Counted from the first letter of the stretch, positions 25,915 to 36,327 are shown. The stretch: 64,000 bases of DNA from Eubacterium sp. (GCA_017463985.1 JAFUEH010000010.1:1-64000), one strand, 5' to 3'. The notes: a model not told the origin generated them from the sequence alone. Numbers and translations are program-made.

Positions 25915-27377
25915 ATTGATGCCTCCTTATTTTCCAATGCCTGTCGCATTTCTTGTTTCGTTTTATCGTCAATTTTGTAGAACAAAATCGGTATGGCGCT
26001 GAGCAGTGCAGAAACGCCTGCAAAGCCGAGATACGCAAATACAACGATGTTTTGCATTTTTACAGGAATATGTCCTGTTGCATACACCACCTGCGTATAG
26101 CCGGAAGCAGCAACAATCAGCAAGCCTGCTATAACGCAAAGGGCATTATTGAGCTTAATCGCCATGGACAGTATTGCAAAGTTCACACCCTCGCGGCGCT
26201 GTCCTGTTTTGAAGTATTCATAGTCCACAATATCCGCCGTCATGACAAGCGGAATATAGGTGTTTGCCGACAGGAGAAAGGCGTTAATAAAGTTCACGAT
26301 CATAAACATATACAGCGCAGGATTGCCGTAGCGAAGCGGCGTATCCGCCGGCAAGCACCAGTAGAAGATACAGCAGCCCATCGTAAATACAAAGGTGGCG
26401 ACGGAAAAGAGAATATAAGTTTTCTTTTCGCCAAGCTTTTTATTGATTATCGGTACTACACAAACACCGACAATGCCCGAAACTGCGCCGAGGATGCCGG
26501 GTAGCCATGTAGCGTCGGCAGTGGTATCCATCAAATTGCCGAAGAATTCAATTTTGCCGATTAACGCACCGTTCGCCTGTGCGCAGACAATGGTTGAAAT
26601 TGCTCTGGCAAAGCTAAGAATATAGATCAAAAAAACAATCAGTATCATTTTATTGCTTTTCAGCTCTGTTACCATTTCACTCATAGAAACCGTGGAGGAG
26701 GACTGATTGCTCGCTACTGCCTCTCTATTTTTAAAATAGATGAGCAGATAACATAAGGTGCCTATCACTAAAATCAAAAGAACAGAAATCAGGTAATATT
26801 CCTTATCGGGATAGTTGCCAACACCCTTCAAAGCATTGAGTACCATCATCACGACGGTGACAAACACACCCGGCACAACAAGCGCAATGGATTTACCGAT
26901 ATTGGAGAAGCCTGCCGCCACATTTCGTTCCTCTGCATCGGGCGACAGAAGCGACAGCAACCCCTGCGAAGGAATATCCGCAAAGGACATGGATATATTC
27001 CATAAAACTGTCGTTACGGTAATATAAGCATAAAGCAACAGCTTGCTTTTAAAGGGGATATAGATAAATATGACCGTTGTTAAAATCGCGATCGGGAAGG
27101 CACTGCGCAGTATCCATGGGCGCATCTTGCCGCCCTTTAAATGGCTTTTATCAATCATTGCGCCAATCAGTGGGTCGGCAAAGCAACTAATCAACTTTGC
27201 AACAAAGATAATAATGGCCGAGGCAAAGATAATGTTTTTATCAAACGCTGCATACATTTTGTTGTAAAACTCTGTCTGAAAGCTATTCATAAAGCCGATG
27301 AACAGCTGAACGCCGAAGATGCCGATCGCATAAATGAGCGCATATTTCTTGGTGAGTATTTCTTTTTTCGTTTCCAT
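25911..27377 (-). CDS. GPH-family symporter, probable rhamnose or rhamnoside importer
   Basis: About 488 residues with twelve predicted membrane segments. It has GAMIDKSHLKGGKMRPWILRS, the cytoplasmic loop pattern of GPH/MFS cation symporters, and a mid-protein hydrophilic loop. It lies between a rhamnosidase and the rhamnulokinase and is co-translated with the latter, so free L-rhamnose or a small rhamnoside is the likely cargo. I start at METKKE (27377), preceded by GGGAGG; the ATG at 27392 would include that site. Confidence 0.87.
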   Translation of the reverse strand: METKKEILTKKYALIYAIGIFGVQLFIGFMNSFQTEFYNKMYAAFDKNIIFASAIIIFVAKLISCFADPLIGAMIDKSHLKGGKMRPWILRSAFPIAILTTVIFIYIPFKSKLLLYAYITVTTVLWNISMSFADIPSQGLLSLLSPDAEERNVAAGFSNIGKSIALVVPGVFVTVVMMVLNALKGVGNYPDKEYYLISVLLILVIGTLCYLLIYFKNREAVASNQSSSTVSMSEMVTELKSNKMILIVFLIYILSFARAISTIVCAQANGALIGKIEFFGNLMDTTADATWLPGILGAVSGIVGVCVVPIINKKLGEKKTYILFSVATFVFTMGCCIFYWCLPADTPLRYGNPALYMFMIVNFINAFLLSANTYIPLVMTADIVDYEYFKTGQRREGVNFAILSMAIKLNNALCVIAGLLIVAASGYTQVVYATGHIPVKMQNIVVFAYLGFAGVSALLSAIPILFYKIDDKTKQEMRQALENKEASI

Positions 27378-27379
27378 TG

Positions 27380-29629
27380 TTATGCCTCCCAATTAAAATG
27401 ATGTGTACCGCCGATAAGATCAAATGTTTCGCCGTTTGGAAATACAACCTTCGTTTTAATTCCGTCGGGAACAGTAATTGAAAGGGTATACCCGTTTTCT
27501 GTTTTATCCCATCGGCTGATAATTTTTCCCTTGGCGGAATGATATTCCGCTTCGGCAAAGGTCAGCGTGCCGCCTACATACGGTTGAATTAATAGTTCTT
27601 CAAAGCCTGCCTTTAAGGGCTTTATGCCTGCACAATAACTGAAGAGCCATGCAACGACCGCACCCGGCGCATAATGATTATGCGAATCTCTCGGCACACC
27701 GTTTTCATCGATACCGTTCCAGTTCTCCCAAGTAGTGGTAGCGCCCTTAGTTACTTCATATAGCCACCCGGGCTGCTTGGTGTTCTCCAACATTTTATAG
27801 GCAGTGTCAATATAACCGTAATCGCAAAGAACAGATAAGATCTTATAAGTTGTATGAAAGCCTGTGCCGATTTTGTAATCATTTTCGATGCACATTTTAT
27901 TTAGTTTTTCAGCAATTGGCTTGCCTTCCTCATCATCGACAAGCCCCATAAACAATGGACGCACATAACGGCATTGCCTGTCAGAGTGCACACCGCCATC
28001 CGTTAAAAATTCATGACGGTAAGCCTGTTTAATGTGTTCGGCAAGCGAGCTGTATTTTTCGGCGTCCCGTGCTTTGCCGAGCAGCGCTGCCATATCGGAA
28101 AGCTGACGGGTTGTCTGATAAAACCACGCAGTTGTCACTTCCGTATCAGGATAGAACAAATCCTTGATAAAGTCCTTATACATCGGCCGTGAAGGCTCTA
28201 ACCATTCTCCGTAATGGAAACCCCTTTCAATAATATAGTGCCTGTGCTCGCTGTTTTTTGTGCGGGTCAGCGGATTTTTCTTTTTGGCACGCTCCGTTTG
28301 GTAATCCACAAATTTTTTAACGCAGTCATAAACAAATTCAAGGTCAGCCTTGTTGCCGTAAAATTGATAAAGAACGGTTGCTATATTTGCAATGGCGTCC
28401 GACCATGCACAGCAGCTTCTTGCTCTCGGTGCGTAGCCTCCGTCCGGAACAACATAAGGCAGACTGCCGTCCTCCCACTGCTCCAGCATAAAATCCGTAA
28501 ACCACTTTTTTAAGAACTTACGTGGGTCGGTGAGGTAGCACGCTGTTTCAGCAAAAACGGAAATATCGCCTGTCCAGCCTGCACGTTCTCTGGTAGGACA
28601 GTCGCCCGGAATATCAACAAAATTTGATTTTTGACTCCACTTTACGTTCTTCACCAGCTGATTGATGAGATCATTGGAGCAGGTGAAGTGCCCGACGCTT
28701 TGAATATCGGAATAAACGGCGATGCCTTCAAAATTCTCTGCCTTGACCTCCTCGCACCAGTTGTCGAGCTTCACATAGCGGAAGCCGCAGAGTTGGAAAT
28801 ACGGCTGATATTCCTGCTTTCCGTCCTTGCAGATATACACAAGCTCCTGACCAACCTCGCCGCTGATCAGGGAAGCGCCCTCGGCGGCAAGATTTTTCAT
28901 CGTAAAATTGCCGTTTTCATCCAGCACCTCGCCCATCGTGAGCTTGACCTGATGACCTGTTTTTCCGTTTTGAATTCTGAAATGCACATAGCCGGCAAAG
29001 TTTTGACCAAAATCCAACACAGTTTCGCCGTTCGGTGTGTTTAATACCTTTGGCGAAAAACGCTCGTGTTCCAAAACAGGCTCGCCCTGTTGAGAAACGA
29101 CTTCACCCTTGTATGCTGACGGAATGGCCGCATAAAAGTCGGACGGTGTTTTGGTGGCGTCATATACTTCTATCACCTTTAGGTCGTTTTCACGCAGCGG
29201 ACCGTCCTTGCTGACAAGAAAGCTTTCATCTGCCTCAATCGTTTTGAACGTGCCGTCAGCATAGATCATCGTAAGCTCGCATCCGAGCATCGTTTTTGTT
29301 CCGTAGCAGTTGCGCTTGCTGCCGATACCCACGCTGCCTCGATACCAACCGTCGCCAACAACAGCGTTCAGTTCATTTTCGCCGGTTTTCAGGCGCGAGG
29401 TAATGTCATATTCCTGAAATTGCACACGGTGCTTATAATCCGTATAACCGGGCAGCAGCACCTGCTTGTCAAGTGGCTCACCGTTTAGGGTTGCCTTATA
29501 TACGCCGAGCGCAGTGATTTTCAGCACGGCGGATTTTACTTCCTTTGTTATTGCAAATGTTCTCTTAACATAAGAAGCGCTCTGCCGCTTTTTCGGATTA
29601 ATTTTTCCTTCCAGTTCAATAAATTTCAT
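27380..29629 (-). CDS. GH78 alpha-L-rhamnosidase (rhamnose operon)
   Basis: About 749 residues with the canonical catalytic stretch GDCPTRERAGWTGD (D343, acid E348, D355) and the later ATTTWENWNGI that holds the partner Glu. The N-terminal beta domain (ITALGVYKATLNGEPLD, PGYTDYKHRVQFQEYD) is intact. No signal peptide, so it works on imported rhamnosides. I start at MKFIEL (29629), where a GGGTGAT site fits; the frame is open to 29674. First gene of the rhamnose operon, divergent from the AraC regulator. Confidence 0.9.
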   Translation of the reverse strand: MKFIELEGKINPKKRQSASYVKRTFAITKEVKSAVLKITALGVYKATLNGEPLDKQVLLPGYTDYKHRVQFQEYDITSRLKTGENELNAVVGDGWYRGSVGIGSKRNCYGTKTMLGCELTMIYADGTFKTIEADESFLVSKDGPLRENDLKVIEVYDATKTPSDFYAAIPSAYKGEVVSQQGEPVLEHERFSPKVLNTPNGETVLDFGQNFAGYVHFRIQNGKTGHQVKLTMGEVLDENGNFTMKNLAAEGASLISGEVGQELVYICKDGKQEYQPYFQLCGFRYVKLDNWCEEVKAENFEGIAVYSDIQSVGHFTCSNDLINQLVKNVKWSQKSNFVDIPGDCPTRERAGWTGDISVFAETACYLTDPRKFLKKWFTDFMLEQWEDGSLPYVVPDGGYAPRARSCCAWSDAIANIATVLYQFYGNKADLEFVYDCVKKFVDYQTERAKKKNPLTRTKNSEHRHYIIERGFHYGEWLEPSRPMYKDFIKDLFYPDTEVTTAWFYQTTRQLSDMAALLGKARDAEKYSSLAEHIKQAYRHEFLTDGGVHSDRQCRYVRPLFMGLVDDEEGKPIAEKLNKMCIENDYKIGTGFHTTYKILSVLCDYGYIDTAYKMLENTKQPGWLYEVTKGATTTWENWNGIDENGVPRDSHNHYAPGAVVAWLFSYCAGIKPLKAGFEELLIQPYVGGTLTFAEAEYHSAKGKIISRWDKTENGYTLSITVPDGIKTKVVFPNGETFDLIGGTHHFNWEA

Positions 29630-29634
29630 AGTAT

Positions 29635-29664
29635 CACCCAACCCTATTGTAATATAATTGGGTG
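29635..29664 (-). promoter_or_regulatory. Inverted repeat covering the ribosome binding site
   Basis: On the minus strand CACCCAA (29664-29658) can pair with TTGGGTG (29641-29635), which contains the Shine-Dalgarno bases of the GH78 gene. If transcription starts upstream of 29664, the hairpin would mask translation. The candidate -10 (TATATT) lies within the loop, so this depends on the true start site. Confidence 0.4.
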
Positions 29665-29717
29665 TGGTAATCACTTCTGTTTTGTAAGATAATTTCTGTT
29701 AAAAGGGAAGAATTTTG

Positions 29718-29746
29718 TTGACCAACTCCATCAAACCATTTATAAT
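29718..29746 (+). promoter_or_regulatory. Promoter of the AraC regulator
   Basis: TTGACC (29718-29723), 17-bp spacer, TATAAT (29741-29746), then a GGTGAT site before the ATG at 29762. The opposite-strand promoter for the rhamnose operon has only a poor -35, as expected for an activator-dependent promoter. Confidence 0.75.
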
Positions 29747-29761
29747 AAGCTTGGTGATAAT

Positions 29762-30718
29762 ATGAAAGAGAGTATTATACAAAAGATATTTGACTTGGAC
29801 AACGAGCATATACAGCTATTAAATCAAAAGGCAATGGAGCTGTACGGTGTGGATATGACGGACGCAGAATCAATCCATGCCTTTTTAAGAAACATTCCGA
29901 ATTTTCAGCTTCCGAATTTATACTTACAGCTCGGTAACAGCAGGGATATTTATATTTCGCATCATTCGCTTGTGTTCAATCACTTGGAACATTCACACGA
30001 TTTTTTTGAAATGGTGTATGTTGAAAAAGGTACGGTGGTGGATCGCATTGACGGGCACGATATTGTCTTGAACAGGGGCGATATTTGTATTCATAACCCG
30101 AACGCCAAGCATGAGATTGCCTCCTGCGGCGAGGAGGATTTGCTACTGAACATCCTTATTTCAAGAGAAACCTTTCAGGGCTTTGTATTTCATAATATTA
30201 TTCGCGATAAAGGGCTGGAGGGCTTCTTTGATGAGGTACTGCAGGACAATAGCCCGAATTATTTGGAATTTCATCATTTAAGCGCGCAGATTGATTCGCT
30301 TGTTGAAATGCTCTTTGAAGAATATTACAGCGAGCAGAAAAGCGAAATGATGCTCAATGCAACCTTGCTTCTCCTGTTCGGCAATCTGCTCCGTCTTTAC
30401 CACGAAAACAAAAAGAGCGACGAGGTGTTTGAATACCTGAACGCTCATCTTGCCGAGGTAACGCTGGAAAGCGCGGCGGCGTATTTTCGTTATCACCCAA
30501 AGTATTTTTCCGCCTTGCTGAAAAAGAAAACAGGCAAGAGCTTTAAAGCGCTCCTCATTGAGCTGCGCCTGCGCCGCGCAACCTATTATCTGAAATATAC
30601 CGATCTTTCTGTTGAGGAAATTGCTGATAGTATCGGTTATAAGGACGCCTCCTCGTTTTATGCCAAATTTCAAAACGCCTATCATCTTACTCCGAATCAA
30701 TACCGGTTAAAGAATTAA
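29762..30718 (+). CDS. AraC-family regulator of the rhamnose operon
   Basis: A 318-residue regulator. The middle has a cupin-like sensor (HSHDFFEMVYVEKGTVVDRI, then RGDICIHNPNAKHEI). The C-terminal double HTH is clear (VTLESAAAYFRYHPKYFSAL, then LSVEEIADSIGYKDASSFYA and FQNAYHLTPNQYR). It plays the role of RhaS/RhaR: an activator probably responding to L-rhamnose. Divergent from the operon at 29629, and its stop overlaps that of the GH78 gene on the other strand by four bases. Confidence 0.87.
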   Translation: MKESIIQKIFDLDNEHIQLLNQKAMELYGVDMTDAESIHAFLRNIPNFQLPNLYLQLGNSRDIYISHHSLVFNHLEHSHDFFEMVYVEKGTVVDRIDGHDIVLNRGDICIHNPNAKHEIASCGEEDLLLNILISRETFQGFVFHNIIRDKGLEGFFDEVLQDNSPNYLEFHHLSAQIDSLVEMLFEEYYSEQKSEMMLNATLLLLFGNLLRLYHENKKSDEVFEYLNAHLAEVTLESAAAYFRYHPKYFSALLKKKTGKSFKALLIELRLRRATYYLKYTDLSVEEIADSIGYKDASSFYAKFQNAYHLTPNQYRLKN

Positions 30719-33264
30719 CCGAAGGTATATTGACCGGCGGTAACATTTTGTTTCATACCGCCCATGATAATCTCTGCCGTGCAGTTGGCAGGGATTTCTA
30801 TTTTATATTGATAGCCGTTTTCAGTTTTCTCCCAGCTGGATTTCACCGTGCCGAAAATGCTCTTGTATTCTGCGTTTGCATAAGTGAAATTGCCGCCTGC
30901 TTTCGGCTGAATGATAAAATGATTTTCGCCGTCAACGCGGATACCGCACATAGATTGAAACAGCCATTCGCAGACGGCACCCTTTGAGTAGTGGTTCAGT
31001 GAAGCGATACCGCCCTGCGCCTGCGTGCCTTCCCAGCTTTCCCAAATCGTTGTAGCACCCATCTTCGGCATAAATAGCCAGCCGGGCATCTCCTCATTTT
31101 CGAGGAGGCGATAGGCGACCTCTAAATCATATTTGTCCAGCACACCTAAAATCAGTGGCGTGGAAAGAAAGCCCGTGCCGAGTCGGTAGTTGTAGTTTTC
31201 GATCGCTTTCACGAGCCTTGCTTTGGCAAACGCCGTCTGCTCACTGTTCAGCAAACCAAATGCCAACGGCCTGACAAGCTGCGCCTGACGGTCGGTATCC
31301 AGCGAAAATTCTTGTGTTTCCACCAGTTCCTGATAGGCTGTTTTTACCTTTTCGCTGATTTCTTTGTAGGTGTTGGCGTCTGCGTGGTAATTCAGTTCAC
31401 CGGCAATCTCGCTCATCACGGATAGTACATACGCCGTGTAGGCTGTCGATACCTCTGGATGCGGCGCTACCATATCCTTCCAGTCGTTGGGATGCACCTC
31501 GGCAGGCTCCGCCCATTCGCCGTAGGACTGACCGCAGTTCACAAGATATTTTTTATCCTTAATGGCATAGCGCTTTGCCATAAAGCCGGTTTTGCCGATA
31601 CGGTGAATCATAAAATCAGCGTATTGCTTCATCTGCTCATAATACCGCTTTAAGATTTCCTTATCGCCGTAAATTTTATAGAAACGATACGGCATTAAGA
31701 TACCAACATCCGACCAACCGACGGAGCCGTTCATCGTCCACATATAAAAGTCCACGCCGCCGGCCGGCGCGATCTGCGGCAATCTGCCTGATTTCAGCTG
31801 CCAGTCAAAGACATCGTTTAAGTATTTTTTAGAAAACGCCGCATAGTCAAAGAGATACGCCGCCGTGTTAAAGAATATCTGCGCGTCGCCCGTCCAGCCA
31901 TGGCGCTCACGGGTGGGACAGTCAGTCGGCACATCGGCGCTGTTGCTTTTGGTAGACCACTTGGTTGCGTCAACCAGTTTGTTTACTAAATCGTTGGAAC
32001 AGTCGAAAAAGCCTGTTTCCTCCATGTCGGAATAAACGGCGATCGCCGTAAAGTTGTCGGCGGTAATAGCTAACTCCGCTTCCACCTCTGCATACTGGAA
32101 GCCGAAAATTGCAAAGGTGGTTTTATATTCGTTCAGCCCTTTCTTGCAGGTGTATTCAATTTTCTGCAAGGGGGTCGTTTTTTTCTTGCTCGCGCACTGA
32201 ATGTTTTTCAGCGTTAAATTGTCGTCAGCGTCAAGCATTTCGCCAAGTCTGATTACGATTTTTTGTCCTGCTTTAGCGTTGACATGAAAGGCAAGATAGC
32301 CTGCCATATTCTGCCCGAAATTCAGTAGTGTTTTGCCGTTTGGAGCAGTTGTCAATACGGGCTTGAACTGCTCGTGTTCAGTAATCGCAACATTGTTGGA
32401 GGCAGTCGGGGTTACCTTGTGCGAAGTGATTTTCGCATATCCAGAATAATTCGGCATTTTTCTTGCGTCAACGATTTCGCCGTCCTTGTTGTCGGCAAAG
32501 CGGATTGCGCCGTCATTGCTCCAGCGCCAAGTATCGTCTGTTACAATCGTTTCGGTTGTGCCGTCTGTGTATGTGATTGCGAGCTGCGCCAGTAATTTCG
32601 TCTGTGAGCCGTACTGATTGCGCAGTCCCCATGCGCCGATACTGCCGCGGTACCAGCCGTCGGCCAGCTGCACGGTGAGCTGATTCTCTGCGCATAGCAT
32701 ATCGGTTATATCATAAGTCTGATACTGTACACGCTTGTTGTAATCCGTATGTCCCGGTGCAAGACAGAAGTCACCGACCTTCTTGCCGTTGATTTTGGCT
32801 TCATACAGTCCGCAGGCAGTAATGTAAAGCCGCGCCTTTGCAACCTCCTTCTTAATGTCAAACGTCTTTTTGAAGCAGTCCACAGGATAGCGTTTTTTGG
32901 GGTTTACCTTATAATTGCCGGTGATCCATTTTGCCTGCCAATTTTGAATACCGTACTCAAAAAACGCAGGCTCGGACCATTCGCCCTCGTTTCCGTTTTC
33001 ATCCCATAATTTAATTTTGTATGTCACTCTTTCACGTTCTGCTAACGGGAGGGGATAGACGGCGTGCATCGTACTTGATGCCACCTTGCCGCTGTCCCAT
33101 TTATCCGTCACAATTTGGTATGCCGTTTGCGTGATACCGCCCTCACTCTCCAGAGGACTGGCGCCGCTTTGCTCCGCGCCGCAGTTCCAAAAAATGCGCG
33201 GCCTGTTGACGTCAATACCGATCGGATTTTTCAGATATTCACATTTGATATTAATTGCTTTCAT
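30715..33264 (-). CDS. GH78 alpha-L-rhamnosidase, long form
   Basis: An 849-residue enzyme with an extra N-terminal beta-sandwich (about 1-105, starting IKCEYLKNPIGIDVNRPRIF) not present in the two shorter GH78 proteins of this window. The catalytic stretch TDCPTRERHGWTGD gives D448, acid E453 and D460; ATTIWESWEG holds the second Glu. No signal peptide. It is the last gene of the third rhamnoside operon and overlaps the SGNH hydrolase gene by 14 bases. Confidence 0.9.
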   Translation of the reverse strand: MKAINIKCEYLKNPIGIDVNRPRIFWNCGAEQSGASPLESEGGITQTAYQIVTDKWDSGKVASSTMHAVYPLPLAERERVTYKIKLWDENGNEGEWSEPAFFEYGIQNWQAKWITGNYKVNPKKRYPVDCFKKTFDIKKEVAKARLYITACGLYEAKINGKKVGDFCLAPGHTDYNKRVQYQTYDITDMLCAENQLTVQLADGWYRGSIGAWGLRNQYGSQTKLLAQLAITYTDGTTETIVTDDTWRWSNDGAIRFADNKDGEIVDARKMPNYSGYAKITSHKVTPTASNNVAITEHEQFKPVLTTAPNGKTLLNFGQNMAGYLAFHVNAKAGQKIVIRLGEMLDADDNLTLKNIQCASKKKTTPLQKIEYTCKKGLNEYKTTFAIFGFQYAEVEAELAITADNFTAIAVYSDMEETGFFDCSNDLVNKLVDATKWSTKSNSADVPTDCPTRERHGWTGDAQIFFNTAAYLFDYAAFSKKYLNDVFDWQLKSGRLPQIAPAGGVDFYMWTMNGSVGWSDVGILMPYRFYKIYGDKEILKRYYEQMKQYADFMIHRIGKTGFMAKRYAIKDKKYLVNCGQSYGEWAEPAEVHPNDWKDMVAPHPEVSTAYTAYVLSVMSEIAGELNYHADANTYKEISEKVKTAYQELVETQEFSLDTDRQAQLVRPLAFGLLNSEQTAFAKARLVKAIENYNYRLGTGFLSTPLILGVLDKYDLEVAYRLLENEEMPGWLFMPKMGATTIWESWEGTQAQGGIASLNHYSKGAVCEWLFQSMCGIRVDGENHFIIQPKAGGNFTYANAEYKSIFGTVKSSWEKTENGYQYKIEIPANCTAEIIMGGMKQNVTAGQYTFG

Positions 33265-34069
33265 CGTTTTCTACAACCTTTGTTAATTCCTGTTCAAAAT
33301 ACGGCGTCCACCATTCACGGTAGCCTGCCTGCGTAGGATGAATTTTATCCGCCATGTAGAGCGCGTATTCGTCTTGCGTTATATGATTAAACGCTTCATC
33401 GCTCCATAGATCAATAACCGTGATATTCCATTTATCTTTCATCTGATACAAAAGCGCCACCATATCTGCGTAGGCTTCGCTGTCGTATTTTGGATTGGTA
33501 TAGAATACTACCGGACAGTGCCATTCGTCTTGTGCATAAGCGATGATGTATTCTATCGCTCCTGCCACTGTTGAGGTGTCGAAATCGTTCCGATCAAAAG
33601 AATTACTGACCTCGCCCAATGCTTTCTTTTGTGTGGCGTCGTTGGTTGACAACTGACATACAAAAAGATCCGCTTCGCCTTCGTCTATCTTTTTCAGCCG
33701 ATGAATGTAGGAATTGATACCGCTGTCGACGAGCGTGGTTCCCGAAACTGCTTCTTTCACGATGCTGCAAGCATTTCTCTTGGCAATATAATCCGCAAAG
33801 GAAACGCCCTTAGACGCCGCACCATAGGTGACGGACGAGCCTAAAAAGATGATCTTTTTCCCTGTTAGCGCAGTGCTTTCCAGCGCTTCAGTGTTTTCTA
33901 ACGAATAGGCAATATCATTTCCTGCGAGTGCGGCAGTCTTTATATTATGCAGTCCCTCAAACGGCCCCCAGCTCCACGCATAACCGCAGAAGGCCAGCCA
34001 ACCGATAATGAAGATTGCAATAATAGGAATAATCAGTATTTTTTCCTTTTTGCTTTTATGTTTACTCAT
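33251..34069 (-). CDS. SGNH/GDSL hydrolase with N-terminal anchor
   Basis: About 272 residues. A hydrophobic segment (residues 11-33) suggests membrane anchoring, so this part of the pathway may face outward. Block I reads FLGSSVTYG (likely nucleophile S79, with Ser in place of the usual Asp), and the catalytic dyad lies in DKIHPTQAGY. STNDA replaces the usual GxND of block III. An esterase removing acyl groups from glycans or glycosides fits its place beside a rhamnosidase. Start at 34069 has a GGAG site; the upstream esterase ends eight bases inside it. Confidence 0.78.
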   Translation of the reverse strand: MSKHKSKKEKILIIPIIAIFIIGWLAFCGYAWSWGPFEGLHNIKTAALAGNDIAYSLENTEALESTALTGKKIIFLGSSVTYGAASKGVSFADYIAKRNACSIVKEAVSGTTLVDSGINSYIHRLKKIDEGEADLFVCQLSTNDATQKKALGEVSNSFDRNDFDTSTVAGAIEYIIAYAQDEWHCPVVFYTNPKYDSEAYADMVALLYQMKDKWNITVIDLWSDEAFNHITQDEYALYMADKIHPTQAGYREWWTPYFEQELTKVVENDESN

Positions 34070-34824
34070 GCATTTTTCTCCAAAACTTAATTGCCTCGTC
34101 AAACCAAGGCTCACATTCACTGCCAAGTCCCAAGCCTATACCGTGCGGTACGGTATGAAATTCCATACTTTGATAGGGAATTTTGTTATGCTCAAGCGCT
34201 TTGAGCAGCATTATACTGTTTTCGGGAGTCGCAGTTTTATCCGCTGTGCTATACCAAACAAAAGTAGGTGGAAAGTCCTTGTCAACCAAGTTTTCAACAC
34301 TTGCTTTTTTTTATGATTTCTACTGAGGGATTTTTGCCTAAAAAATATTTTTGGCTGCCTTCGTGCGTAAGACTCCCCATCGTCACAACCGGATAAGAGA
34401 GAACCGCCACGCACGGTTTGGGCAGATGATATTTTTTATAGCCTATTTCACCTGAGGAAAAACAGCCTGCCAAATGTCCGCCTGCGGAGGAACCCCATAT
34501 TGCGTAATTGGTTACATCCACATTCAGTCTGTCTGCGTTGTCAAAAATATATTTCAGTGCCGTTGCCACATCGTCAAGCGGTGCAGGGTATTTTGCTTTT
34601 TTATCTGTTCTGTATTTGAGAACAAATGCCGCATAGCCCTTTTCGTTCAGTGCTTTTGCATAAGGTAGTCCCTCCGCGAAGGAACAAACCATTTTATATC
34701 CACCACCCGGCAGAATTAGCGCAAACGGCTTTTTATCTCCGTTCAGCAGAGGAAATTCTGCAAGATGATAGTGATTTGGTAGCCAAAAATCCTTGACTGC
34801 CTGTAGCATTTCCTCAAGCTTCAT
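34062..34824 (-). pseudogene. Alpha/beta-hydrolase esterase, frameshifted
   Basis: The first part has the oxyanion block LILPGGGYKMVC and nucleophile elbow WGSSAGGHLAG; the second part has the late Asp/His region (TADKTATPENS, VPHGIGLGL). This is an acetyl-esterase type (BD-FAE/Aes-like) enzyme. The frame is lost in a run of eight A on the coding strand (plus strand 34304-34312). With seven A the two halves join as EIIKKASVENLVDKDFPPTF. The start at 34824 overlaps the transporter stop. Either recent loss or a sequencing error. Confidence 0.82.
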
Positions 34825-36283
34825 TTTGTTCTGTAACCTCTGTGATGCCCTTCCTTTCCTTGATTTCCGCCTGTTCTTGGTCGATATTCTTTTCAACATT
34901 CAGGAAAATCAGGAGGATCGCCAGTACAACGCCTGTAATGGCTTCTAAACCGACAAAGGCGAAGGTGATAGTGCTTTTTACCGCTTCTGTTTGCGTGGCG
35001 ATCAGCTCGCCTGCATTGCTGTAATACGGTGCAGCATAACCGGACTTTGCCAGCATAGCGTTAAAGATACCTGTGCAGATGCCGACAGTGGACACGGCGA
35101 TAATGTTGTAAATGGACATCGCAATACCGTCCACTCTGAAATGATGCTTCCATTCTAAGTGATCCAGCACGTCGGCAAACAGCGCCATAAACACATAAGC
35201 GCAGGGGAGACCGCCGATATTCTTGATGAACTGACCGATGAGAACAATCACCATATTCGTTGGGAACAGCCAGCAGATCGCACTGCCAATAGCGTAAAGG
35301 ATAAAGCCTATCATCGTGACATTGCGCTTGCCGAATTTCTTTGCAAGCGGCCATACGGCAAAGATACCGATGCCCATCGGAATACCGCCGATAACGGAAA
35401 TCAAGGTTTGCGTTTTGCCGTCATTGTATGTACCAAGAACATAGTTGCAGTAATATACCAAGCCGAGATTTTTAATGGAGGCACCAACCGTATATATTAA
35501 GAAATACACAAGAATAATGACCATGTATTTATCGGTGAAAATCGCTTTCAGCTGTGCGGCAAACGGCGGCTTATCTTCTTCGCTTTCGCCGCCCTCCAGC
35601 GTCACTCTCTCTTTGGTGAAATAGTATTCCATCAGCGTCAGCGGCAGGGCAATGATGGAGAGAACGGACATCACCGTTATCCACTTGCTCTTATCTACGC
35701 CGAGCATCGGCATGATCACCATCGGGAAAATCAGCGCCACTAAAATACCGCTCATCATAATGGTCGCGATCTGATTGAATACAGAAAGCTGACCGCGCTG
35801 TTCCGTGTTCCTTGTGGAAAGCGGCGCCATCAGGTTATGGCTCATATTGAATATGGTGTAGGAGAAGGAATAGAACAGATTATAGGAGAGCATTACCCAA
35901 ATCACTTCCACCGTTTTATTGCCCTCCGGCACGGTGAAAAGCAGTATACCGCTAACGCATACCAGCGGTGCGGAAAGCAGCAGCCACGGCCGCGCCTTGC
36001 CCTCGGCGGTTTTTGTTCGGTCAATCACATATCCCATGATCACGTTGGTGATCGCGTCGATCACCTTAGAAATGATCGGGAATACGGACAGAAACACGCC
36101 GCCCCAAAGGGAGGTGAGCTTCAGCACGTCGGTGTAGTAGACATTCAGATAGGTTGCCAGTACTGCATTGAGCAGTAACGCACCCATCGGGCCGAACAGA
36201 TAGCCGAGCCATTTTTCACTTTTTTGCACGTCAGCGCTTTTGATGCGGCTGTGAAACAGCGGTTGATCCATCGCTTTAAACAT
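34814..36283 (-). CDS. GPH-family symporter (third rhamnoside operon)
   Basis: A 489-residue, twelve-segment cation symporter closely similar in layout to that at 14574-16268: both start with a short MDSK/FHSRIK segment, then [25 protein letters not shown], and the cytoplasmic [16 protein letters not shown]. First gene of a four-gene operon with an esterase, an SGNH hydrolase and a rhamnosidase, so acylated rhamnosides are the likely cargo. Confidence 0.88.
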   Translation of the reverse strand: MFKAMDQPLFHSRIKSADVQKSEKWLGYLFGPMGALLLNAVLATYLNVYYTDVLKLTSLWGGVFLSVFPIISKVIDAITNVIMGYVIDRTKTAEGKARPWLLLSAPLVCVSGILLFTVPEGNKTVEVIWVMLSYNLFYSFSYTIFNMSHNLMAPLSTRNTEQRGQLSVFNQIATIMMSGILVALIFPMVIMPMLGVDKSKWITVMSVLSIIALPLTLMEYYFTKERVTLEGGESEEDKPPFAAQLKAIFTDKYMVIILVYFLIYTVGASIKNLGLVYYCNYVLGTYNDGKTQTLISVIGGIPMGIGIFAVWPLAKKFGKRNVTMIGFILYAIGSAICWLFPTNMVIVLIGQFIKNIGGLPCAYVFMALFADVLDHLEWKHHFRVDGIAMSIYNIIAVSTVGICTGIFNAMLAKSGYAAPYYSNAGELIATQTEAVKSTITFAFVGLEAITGVVLAILLIFLNVEKNIDQEQAEIKERKGITEVTEQNEA

Positions 36284-36295
36284 ATTGATCTCTCC

Positions 36296-36324
36296 TTGAC
36301 AAAACGGTTATTTTGCTTTACAAT
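36296..36324 (+). promoter_or_regulatory. Promoter of the TetR gene at 36415
   Basis: TTGACA (36296-36301), 17-bp spacer, TACAAT (36319-36324). The long leader to 36415 contains the operator. Confidence 0.7.
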
Positions 36325-36327
36325 TTA

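Noticed and set aside
34211-34414. Third frame through the broken esterase
   Set aside because: It does not continue either half of the hydrolase; joining the other two frames explains the region fully.
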